A stretch of 5,029 nt of DNA, taken from the NCBI GenBank assembly GCA_030039615.1, contig JASHVF010000099.1, positions 1-5,029 on the forward strand, given 5' to 3'. Each line of letters opens with the position of its first letter. Position 1 is the stretch's first letter. Below, one piece after another: positions 1 to 5,029 of this stretch. The translations under genes were made by a program, and so were the position numbers. The notes beneath the pieces are model-generated. The model was not told the origin of the DNA, did no database searches, and saw only the letters and a program-made list of their open reading frames with translations. The DNA is from Gammaproteobacteria bacterium. Lineage in GTDB: Bacteria; Pseudomonadota; Gammaproteobacteria; Steroidobacterales; Steroidobacteraceae.

Positions 1-468
1 GCGGCCGCGCTCTTCTACACGCTCATCTACGTGCTGACCGCGCTCGGGGCCTTCGGCGTGATACTGCTCTCGAGCCGCAAGGGCTTCGAGGCCGACCGGC
101 TCGAGGACTACAGGGGACTGCACCAGCGCGATCCGCTGCTCGCCCTGGTGATGATGATGCTCATGTTCTCGCTCGCCGGCGTACCCATTTTTGCCGGCTT
201 CTGGGCCAAGGTGCGCATCTTCCAGGCGCTGTGGGAGACGAGCCATCTGTGGCTGGTGGTGATCGCCGCGGCGATGTCGGTGGTGGGCGCCTACTACTAC
301 CTGCGCATCATCAAGCTCATGTACTTCGATCCGCTGCCGGAGACGCTGCCGCCCACGACGCGCTCCCCGGGGGTGCGTTTCGCGCTCGGTCTCAACGCGC
401 TCGCGGTGCTCGCGCTCGGCCTGCTGCCGGGGCCGCTGCTCGAGCTGTGCGCGCGGCTGATTCACTGA
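1..468 (+). CDS. nuoN: NADH-quinone oxidoreductase subunit N, C-terminal part (5' end outside window)
   Basis: Only the last 155 residues are visible; the frame is open from base 1 and ends at TGA 466-468. NuoN is one of the three antiporter-like membrane subunits of respiratory complex I, and it takes part in proton pumping across the inner membrane. The visible part has about four hydrophobic segments (roughly residues 1-25, 46-78, 82-109 and 125-150). It carries the family hallmark FSLAGVPIFAGFWAK at residues 56-70, whose last Lys corresponds to the conserved Lys of the last discontinuous helix region, and the YYYLRI motif at 98-103. The hallmark distinguishes it well from a soluble protein. 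NuoL and NuoM share the fold, but the short C-terminus after YYYLRI and the position at the end of a gene run fit NuoN. The next gene starts 14 bp downstream, so co-transcription is likely. An in-frame GTG at 31 is internal and not a start. Confidence 0.93.
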   Translation, partial: AAALFYTLIYVLTALGAFGVILLSSRKGFEADRLEDYRGLHQRDPLLALVMMMLMFSLAGVPIFAGFWAKVRIFQALWETSHLWLVVIAAAMSVVGAYYYLRIIKLMYFDPLPETLPPTTRSPGVRFALGLNALAVLALGLLPGPLLELCARLIH

Positions 469-482
469 CGGCGGACCGGCGC

Positions 483-1529
483 GTGCAACACCCCCTCAGG
501 CGGCTGTTGCCGCTGCTGCCGCTGCTGTGCCTGGTGCCGCTCGCCGCCGCCCAGGCGGGCGGCGCGCCGCACTACCGCATCACGCACCAGCTTCAGCTCC
601 CGGGCGATGAGGGCTGGGACTACCTGGTCTACCAGCAGGGCGGGCGGCGCCTGTTCGTGTCGCGCGGCACGCACGTGCTGGTCATCGATACGGACAAGCT
701 CGCGGTCGCCGGCGAGATTCCCGATACGCCGGGCGTGCACGGCATCGCACTCGCCCCCGAGGTCAATCGCGGTTACGTGAGCGCCGGGCGCTCGGGCACG
801 GTCGTGGTGTTCGACCTCGCCTCGCTCGCCCGGATCGGGGAGATCAAGGTCACGGGTGAGAACCCGGACGCCATCCTCTACGACCCGGCCACGCGGCGCG
901 TGTTCACCTTCAACGGGCGCGGGCGCAACGCCACCGCCATCGACGCCAGCACCGATCAGGTGGTCGGCACGATCGCGCTCGATGCCAAGCCCGAGTTCTC
1001 CGCGACCGACGGCCGCGGCCACGTCTACGTCAATCTCGAGGACCGGAACAGCCTCGCGGTGCTCGATGCGCGCACGCTCGCGGTGTCCGCGCTGTGGCCG
1101 CTGACGGGGTGCGAAGAGCCCTCGGGGCTGGCAATCGATGCCGCGCGCGGGCACCTCATGCCGGTGTGCGGCAACGGGGTCATGCCGGTGGTGGACGCCG
1201 CCAGCGGCAGGGTGCTCGGCAGCGCGCCGATCGGCGAGGGGCCCGACGCCGCGGGCTTCGATCCGGGCACCGGGCTCGCCTTCGCCTCCTGCGGCGACGG
1301 CACGCTCACGGTGGTGCACATCGCCGCCAGCGGGCGGCCCGAGGTCGTGCAGCGGGCGATCACGCAGCGCGGGGCGCGCACCATGGCACTCGACCTCGAG
1401 AAGCACCGCGTGTTCTCGATCACGGCGGATTTCTCGCCGCCGCCACCCGGGAGCGCGCAGCAACCGCATCCGCACCCGGCGATCGTGCCCGGCACGGTAC
1501 GGCTGCTGGTGCTCGAAACCCATTCCTGA
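483..1529 (+). CDS. Secreted YncE/YVTN-family beta-propeller protein
   Basis: The protein has 348 residues. The chosen start is GTG 483, with a GGCGGA Shine-Dalgarno-like stretch at 470-475, seven bases upstream. The frame is open further upstream, but that part overlaps nuoN and encodes only Ala/Arg-rich shadow sequence. Residues 1-25 form a signal peptide (MQHPLRR, then a Leu-rich core, then AAAQA), so the product is probably periplasmic. From about residue 30 to 345 there are repeated blade-like units of the type 'xxYV/LFVS...VxVID...G': RLFVSRGTHVLVID, RGYVSAG...VVVFD, RVFTFNGR...ATAID, HVYVNLED...LAVLD, then LMPVCGNGVMPVVD and LAFASCGDGTLTVV. That is at least six blades. Motifs DTPGVHGIALAP (81-92), NPDAILYDP (127-135), CEEPSGLAID (210-219) and RGARTMALD (297-305) match a common proteobacterial YncE-type family as I remember it. 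Cys210 and Cys229 could pair, with a third at Cys270. No catalytic residues are recognisable; such propellers usually bind ligands or proteins. It sits between nuoN and an exported peptidase with gaps of 14 and 12 bp. Confidence 0.85.
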   Translation: MQHPLRRLLPLLPLLCLVPLAAAQAGGAPHYRITHQLQLPGDEGWDYLVYQQGGRRLFVSRGTHVLVIDTDKLAVAGEIPDTPGVHGIALAPEVNRGYVSAGRSGTVVVFDLASLARIGEIKVTGENPDAILYDPATRRVFTFNGRGRNATAIDASTDQVVGTIALDAKPEFSATDGRGHVYVNLEDRNSLAVLDARTLAVSALWPLTGCEEPSGLAIDAARGHLMPVCGNGVMPVVDAASGRVLGSAPIGEGPDAAGFDPGTGLAFASCGDGTLTVVHIAASGRPEVVQRAITQRGARTMALDLEKHRVFSITADFSPPPPGSAQQPHPHPAIVPGTVRLLVLETHS

Positions 1530-1541
1530 TCCGGAGACCCT

Positions 1542-2981
1542 ATGCGCAAGATTCTCTCGGGCGCGGCGCTCGCCGCAGTGTTGGCTTTCACGGCGCTGGC
1601 CGCCGCAGGCGCGCCCTCGCCGGCGGACAGCGCCTCCGACGCGCTCGCGCACGACATCTTCAAGCAGCTGATCGAGATCGACACCAGCGATTCGACCGGC
1701 AACGTCACCACGGCCGCCGCAGCGCTGCGCAAGCGCTTCCTCGATGCCGGCTTCGCGGCGGCCGACGTGCAGCTGCTCGGGCCGAACGAGCGCAAGAAGA
1801 ACCTCGTCGTCAGGCTCCACGGTAGCGGTGCGCACCAGCCACTGCTCCTCATCGGGCACCTCGACGTGGTCGAGGCACGGCGCGAGGACTGGACCACGGA
1901 CCCCTACCAGCTCATCGAGAAGGACGGCTTTTACTACGGGCGCGGCACCATCGACATGAAGGACGGGGATGCGGTCATGGCCGCAGCTCTCATCCGCATG
2001 AAGCAGGAAGGCTACCGGCCGAGCCGCGACATCATCGCCGCCTTCACCGCGGACGAGGAGGGCGGCTGCTGCAACGGCATCACGTGGCTCCTCAGGAACC
2101 ATCGTGAGCTGATCGATGCGGAGTTCGTGCTCAACCAGGACGACTGGTCGGTGATGGCGGAGCAGGGCGTACCGAGGGTCGCGCGCGTCATCGCCACCGA
2201 GAAGATGTACGCCGACTACCAGCTATCGGTCACCAACAAGGGCGGCCACAGCTCGGTGCCGCGCGCCGACAACGCCATCTACGAGCTCGCGCGCGCGCTC
2301 ACGCGTTTGTCGCATTTCCAGTTCCCGTTCGAGCTCAACAGCGTCAACCGCGGCTATTTCGAGCGCATGGCGAACGAGGTCGCGCAGGGCCAGGAAGCCG
2401 CCGACATGCGTGCGATCCTCAGGGATCCCCCCGATGCGCAGGCGCTCGCGCGCCTGTCGCGCAATCCGGACAACGTCTCGGTGATGCGCACCACCTGCGT
2501 GGCTACCCGCCTCGCCGGGGGCCACGCCAACAATGCGCTGCCGCAGCGCGCCGAGGCGGTGGTCAACTGCCGCATCTTCCCCGGCCATTCGAAGGAGGAC
2601 ATCCGCCAGCTGCTCGTCAAGGTCGTCAACGACCCGCAGGTCATGGTGCGCTACATCGCCGACGACGGCACCGTCTCCGACAAGGGGACCGACGAGCAGG
2701 CGGTGACTCCGGCGCCGCTGCGCGCCGACGTCATGCAGGCGCTGACCAGCCTGTCACGGGAGGCGTGGCCGCAGGCCAAGGTGATCCCGTTCCTCGATCC
2801 GGGTGCCTCCGACGCGAAATACACGATCGCCGCTGGCCTGCCCACCTATACCTTCGGGGGCGTGGCCGTGGACCGCGACGAGGTGCGGGCCCACGGGCGC
2901 GACGAGCGCATCGCGGTGGCGGAGTTCTACAAGTGGAACCGCTTCTTCTACCGCTACGTCTCGCAGCTCACTGCGCAGTAG
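1542..2981 (+). CDS. Secreted M20/M25/M40-family zinc metallopeptidase
   Basis: The protein has 479 residues and starts at ATG 1542, after GGAG at 1533-1536 (five-base spacing). Residues 1-24 are a signal peptide, so the enzyme is expected in the periplasm. The family hydrolyses peptide or amide bonds using two zinc ions. Visible signatures are GHLDVV at 105-110 (His106 ligand, Asp108), GRGTIDMKDG at 133-142 (Asp138 bridging ligand), DEEGG at 171-175 (Glu172 general base, Glu173 ligand), NKGGHSSVP at 232-240 (His236 of the lid/dimerisation domain), GGHANNALPQRAE at 326-338, GASDAKY at 421-427, and RAHGRDERI at 449-457 (His451 ligand). The order and length (about 450-500 residues) fit a full-length M20 enzyme with a catalytic domain and an inserted lid domain. 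In relatives as I recall them the fourth ligand lies in an LNEGG-like segment; here it reads LNQDDW (197-202), a departure. Substrate is not predictable; di-/oligopeptidase or acyl-amino-acid hydrolase are possible. It follows the beta-propeller gene by 12 bp and probably shares its transcript. Confidence 0.92.
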   Translation: MRKILSGAALAAVLAFTALAAAGAPSPADSASDALAHDIFKQLIEIDTSDSTGNVTTAAAALRKRFLDAGFAAADVQLLGPNERKKNLVVRLHGSGAHQPLLLIGHLDVVEARREDWTTDPYQLIEKDGFYYGRGTIDMKDGDAVMAAALIRMKQEGYRPSRDIIAAFTADEEGGCCNGITWLLRNHRELIDAEFVLNQDDWSVMAEQGVPRVARVIATEKMYADYQLSVTNKGGHSSVPRADNAIYELARALTRLSHFQFPFELNSVNRGYFERMANEVAQGQEAADMRAILRDPPDAQALARLSRNPDNVSVMRTTCVATRLAGGHANNALPQRAEAVVNCRIFPGHSKEDIRQLLVKVVNDPQVMVRYIADDGTVSDKGTDEQAVTPAPLRADVMQALTSLSREAWPQAKVIPFLDPGASDAKYTIAAGLPTYTFGGVAVDRDEVRAHGRDERIAVAEFYKWNRFFYRYVSQLTAQ

Positions 2982-2992
2982 CGGCCGCGCAG
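2971..2992. terminator. Possible bidirectional stem-loop between convergent genes
   Basis: CTGCGC (2971-2976) and GCGCAG (2987-2992) can pair as a 6-bp GC-only-but-one stem around a 10-base loop. The stem overlaps the last codons and stop of the M20 peptidase gene and ends 5 bp before the stop codon of the convergent minus-strand gene. Position suggests a shared terminator. There is no T-tract on either side, so it is not a classical intrinsic terminator, and short GC palindromes are common by chance in DNA of this composition. Confidence 0.25.
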
Positions 2993-2996
2993 CGCC

Positions 2997-3497
2997 TCAC
3001 GACATGCGGCGCGAGACGGCGATGACGCCGATCAGTACGATGAGGACGTTGAGGATCCACCACGACATCTGCTTGTGGATGAGGGTGCTGAGCGTCCCGC
3101 CAGCGGGGCTGGCTGCCGCCGGTGCGGCCAAGGGAAGCTGACCGTCGAGCGCCTCGAGCGCACCGTCGTGCGCGACGATGATTTCGAGCTTGCCCGGGGA
3201 GTGCTCCGGCAGGTCCTTGAGCGGCGCGGCCCAGCTGCCATCGGCGCGCGCCATGACCGGCAGCGCTCGGCCGTCGACCCGCACGGCGAGGTCGGTGACC
3301 TGCAGCGGCTGCTGATTGCCGCTGCGCCTGACGCGCAGTGTCAGCGTGCCGGCCGCCACCGCGCCTTCCACCGCGAGATCTGCGGAGTGCGCGAGCGGGG
3401 CCGCCGCGGCGCCCGCCGGGCTCGCGGCGACCGCGGCCGCGCTGCCGCCAAGCGTCGCCGCCACGATCCATGCCAGCAGCCTCATCACGCGTTTCAT
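2997..3497 (-). CDS. Hypothetical exported protein with C-terminal membrane anchor
   Basis: I do not recognise the family. It is a 166-residue protein reading from ATG at 3497 down to TGA at 2999-2997. Residues 1-25 look like a signal peptide (MKRVMRLL, hydrophobic core, AAVAA). An Ala-rich linker follows to about residue 36. Residues 38-122 resemble a small beta-sandwich: alternating hydrophobics in TLTLRVRR, VTDLAVRVDG and GKLEIIVAHDG, plus the segment ARADGSWAAPLKDLPEHSPG at 83-102. An Ala/Pro-rich linker runs from 122 to 134, and one transmembrane helix lies at about 145-162 (MSWWILN...LIGVIAV), ending in the positive SRRMS. This predicts a periplasmic domain held in the inner membrane with a tiny cytoplasmic tail. 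The layout recalls small periplasmic Ig-like domains such as those of YtkA- or FixH-like proteins, but I see no diagnostic motif. The start lacks a good Shine-Dalgarno; ATG at 3485 is an alternative. The signal-peptide and anchor pattern makes a real gene much likelier than a chance frame. It is divergent from hmgA and convergent with the peptidase gene. Confidence 0.75.
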   Translation of the reverse strand: MKRVMRLLAWIVAATLGGSAAAVAASPAGAAAAPLAHSADLAVEGAVAAGTLTLRVRRSGNQQPLQVTDLAVRVDGRALPVMARADGSWAAPLKDLPEHSPGKLEIIVAHDGALEALDGQLPLAAPAAASPAGGTLSTLIHKQMSWWILNVLIVLIGVIAVSRRMS

Positions 3498-3520
3498 GTT
3501 AGCAGGTGGTGCGCCTAACA
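3497..3520. promoter_or_regulatory. Inverted repeat TGTTAG-N12-CTAACA, candidate operator
   Basis: Two perfect 6-bp arms, TGTTAG (3497-3502) and CTAACA (3515-3520), are separated by 12 bp. They form a 24-bp dyad whose left end touches the first base of the minus-strand start codon. The arms are A/T-rich in a GC-rich background. In the minus direction the dyad covers the ribosome-binding region of the hypothetical gene; in the plus direction it lies 68-91 bp before the hmgA start. A dimeric regulator with half-sites about 18 bp apart centre to centre (nearly two helical turns) would fit. No regulator gene is in the window, and binding is inference. Confidence 0.4.
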
Positions 3521-3587
3521 GGTCGACGGCGCGCCGGTGCAGAATAGGCGCCGACGCGCGTGGTGCGCGCCGTGCGGCGGGGGGCCG
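3521..3587. promoter_or_regulatory. Divergent intergenic region with weak promoter-like elements
   Basis: This is the remainder of the 90-bp gap between the hypothetical gene and hmgA, so it should hold the promoters of both if neither is read from afar. The AT-richest spot is AGAATA at 3541-3546. On the plus strand CAGAAT (3540-3545) matches four of six -10 positions, with CTAACA (3515-3520, four of six to TTGACA) 19 bp upstream. On the minus strand TATTCT (3546-3541) matches four of six -10 positions, with no good -35. A G-rich run at 3578-3584 (GGCGGGGGGCC context) can act as the hmgA ribosome-binding site. The hexamer matches are weak and may be chance. Confidence 0.3.
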
Positions 3588-5024
3588 ATGGCAGGCAGGA
3601 CGAAGTCGGGCGGCGCGGCAGATGGCGGGGCGGCGGCATCCGGTGCGGCGGGCGCGGCTGCGCCGCTGCGTTACCAGCCGGGCTTCGGCAATCACTTCGC
3701 GAGTGAGGCGCTCGCCGGGGCGCTGCCGCAGGGACGCAATTCCCCGCAGCGCTGCCCGTACGGGCTCTATGCCGAGCAGTATTCGGGTACCGCCTTCACC
3801 GCGCCGCGGCATGCCAACCGGCGCAGCTGGCTGTATCGCATCCGTCCGGCGGCGGTGCACGGCAGCTTCGCGCCGCTCGAATCGGGCAGACTCGCGAGCC
3901 GCTTCGACGAGGTCACTCCCTCGCCCAACCAGCTGCGCTGGGATCCGCTGCCGGTGCCGCGCGCGGCCACGGACTTCGTCGCCGGGCTGACGACCGTGGC
4001 CGGCAACGGCTCCCCGGACCAGGCGAGCGGCTGCGGCATCCATTGGTACGTGGCCAATCGCTCCATGCGCGAGCGTTTCTTCTGCGATGCGGACGGCGAG
4101 CTGCTCATCGTGCCGCAGCTCGGGGCGCTGCTGGTGGCGACCGAGCTCGGAGTGCTCGAAGCCGCTCCGCAGGAGATCGTCGTGATCCCGCGGGGACTGC
4201 GCTTTCGTGTCGAGCTCAAGGAGCGCGCGGCGCGCGGCTATGTGTGCGAGAACTTCGGCGCGCCGTTTCGCCTGCCGGACTTGGGTCCCATCGGCTCGAA
4301 CGGGCTCGCCAATCCACGCGACTTCGAGACGCCGGTCGCCTGGTACGAGGATCGTGACGGGGATTTCGAGCTCATCGAGAAGTTCGCCGGGCAGCTGTGG
4401 TCGGCGCGCATCGACCACTCGCCGCTCGATGTCGTCGCCTGGCACGGCAACAACGCGCCCTACAAGTACGACCTGCGCCGTTTCAACACCATAGGCTCGG
4501 TGAGCTATGACCATCCCGATCCGTCGATTTTCCTGGTGCTGCAGTCGGTGAGCGACACGCCGGGGGTGGATGCGGTCGACTTCGTGATCTTCCCGCCGCG
4601 CTGGCTGGTCATGGAGGACACCTTCCGCCCGCCCTGGTTTCATCGCAACGTCGCGAGCGAGTTCATGGGCCTGATCACCGGCGTCTACGACGCCAAGGCG
4701 GAAGGGTTCCTCCCGGGTGGTGCCTCGCTCCACAACTGCATGAGCGGTCACGGACCGGATGCCGCCACCTTCGAGAAGGCGAGCCGCGCCGACACCACGC
4801 GGCCGGTACACATCCAGGACACCATGGCCTTCATGTTCGAGACGCGCGCCGTGATCCGCCCGACGCGCCTGGCGCTCGAGTCGCCGCAGCTGCAGCGCGA
4901 CTACCAGCGCGTCTGGCAGGATCTGCCGAAGAACTTCTCACCCGCTGGCCCGCCGCCGCGCGGCAGGGCGCCGCGTGCGCCGGGCGGTGCCCGCGGCGCG
5001 ACCGGCAAGCGGCGCACGGTGTGA
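3588..5024 (+). CDS. hmgA: Homogentisate 1,2-dioxygenase
   Basis: This cytoplasmic non-haem iron enzyme opens the ring of homogentisate with O2 to give maleylacetoacetate, the central step of tyrosine/phenylalanine breakdown. The 478-residue frame is intact. Start ATG 3588 follows a G-rich run four bases upstream; an in-frame GTG at 3537 would add only an Arg-rich stretch. Family segments include YQPGFGNHFASEALAGALP (29-47), NSPQRCPYGLYAEQYSGTAF (51-70), HWYVANRSM (152-160), CENFGAPFRLPDLGPIGSNG (220-239) and FPPRWLVMEDTFRPPWFHRN (335-354). With a constant shift of 17 from the human enzyme, the iron ligands are His352, Glu358 and His388, and the catalytic His is His309 (in SYDHPD); Tyr367 also aligns. 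The core is therefore complete. Unusual are about 26 Gly/Ala-rich residues before the conserved core and a Pro/Arg/Gly-rich tail from about 452, making it longer than the usual 430-445. No fahA or maiA is in view; the sequence ends 5 bp after the stop, so an operon partner may follow. Confidence 0.97.
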   Translation: MAGRTKSGGAADGGAAASGAAGAAAPLRYQPGFGNHFASEALAGALPQGRNSPQRCPYGLYAEQYSGTAFTAPRHANRRSWLYRIRPAAVHGSFAPLESGRLASRFDEVTPSPNQLRWDPLPVPRAATDFVAGLTTVAGNGSPDQASGCGIHWYVANRSMRERFFCDADGELLIVPQLGALLVATELGVLEAAPQEIVVIPRGLRFRVELKERAARGYVCENFGAPFRLPDLGPIGSNGLANPRDFETPVAWYEDRDGDFELIEKFAGQLWSARIDHSPLDVVAWHGNNAPYKYDLRRFNTIGSVSYDHPDPSIFLVLQSVSDTPGVDAVDFVIFPPRWLVMEDTFRPPWFHRNVASEFMGLITGVYDAKAEGFLPGGASLHNCMSGHGPDAATFEKASRADTTRPVHIQDTMAFMFETRAVIRPTRLALESPQLQRDYQRVWQDLPKNFSPAGPPPRGRAPRAPGGARGATGKRRTV

Positions 5025-5029
5025 CGGGC

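Noticed and set aside
1..8. GCGGCCGC (NotI-type) palindromes at 1-8, 2981-2988 and 3433-3440
   Set aside because: Eight-base GC palindromes are expected by chance at this composition, and they show no consistent placement or flanking structure.
231..482. Earlier start for the beta-propeller gene, inside nuoN
   Set aside because: This would overlap nuoN by over 230 bp and put an Arg/Ala-rich shadow sequence ahead of a normal signal peptide. GTG 483 has a spaced Shine-Dalgarno-like sequence.
500..545. Imperfect CCGCTGCTG repeats near the start of the beta-propeller gene
   Set aside because: They are explained by Leu/Pro codons of the signal-peptide core; not a separate repeat element.
1094..1825. 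Plus-strand open frames of 70-240 codons in other frames across the propeller and M20 genes
   Set aside because: They overlap motif-bearing coding sequence and translate to Arg/Ala/Ser-rich sequence with no domain; out-of-frame shadows.
462..2102. Long open frame on the minus strand (546 codons) opposite the beta-propeller and M20 genes
   Set aside because: The translation is Arg/Ala/Gly/His-rich with no recognisable domain, and it lies antisense to two genes with clear family motifs. Long antisense open frames are expected at this GC content.
3537..3587. GTG at 3537 as the hmgA start
   Set aside because: It would add 17 residues (Arg-rich, then Cys/Gly) unlike the family, with no ribosome-binding site, whereas ATG 3588 follows a G-rich run at suitable spacing.
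3498..4811. Upstream extension of the minus-strand hypothetical gene to 4811, giving a 604-codon frame
   Set aside because: The extension is antisense to hmgA, which is unmistakable, and is compositionally shadow-like. The signal peptide beginning at 3497 marks the real start.

Overview
The window is visibly very GC-rich, with codon third positions dominated by G and C. It is densely packed with ordinary bacterial chromosomal genes. A proton-pumping complex I subunit, signal-peptide-bearing periplasmic proteins and an aerobic tyrosine-catabolism enzyme suggest an aerobic, high-GC Pseudomonadota. A gammaproteobacterium of a Xanthomonadales- or Steroidobacter-like kind is my guess, but the sequence alone does not settle the lineage. 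I see no rRNA, tRNA, CRISPR array, insertion sequence or phage gene.

Layout: (1) 1-468, plus strand: the 3' third of nuoN, the last gene of a typical nuo operon. (2) 483-1529, plus strand: a secreted YncE/YVTN-type beta-propeller protein, 14 bp after nuoN. (3) 1542-2981, plus strand: a secreted M20-family zinc metallopeptidase, 12 bp further on. These three lie in one direction with very short gaps and could be read on one transcript. (4) 2997-3497, minus strand: an unrecognised small protein with a signal peptide and a C-terminal membrane anchor, convergent with the peptidase (15 bp between stop codons). (5) 3498-3587: a 90-bp divergent intergenic region. A perfect 6-bp-arm inverted repeat, TGTTAG-N12-CTAACA, lies against and just overlaps the start codon of gene 4. 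(6) 3588-5024, plus strand: complete homogentisate 1,2-dioxygenase (hmgA) with all metal ligands, followed by 5 bp to the window end.

Functionally, the window joins the end of the respiratory complex I locus to two exported proteins of probable peptide-related or unknown function, and then to the ring-cleavage step of tyrosine/phenylalanine breakdown. Nothing here is clearly a new system. The points most worth a second look are the dyad in the hmgA divergent region, the unknown anchored protein beside it, an unusual residue at a usual metal-ligand position in the M20 enzyme, and the low-complexity tails on HmgA.
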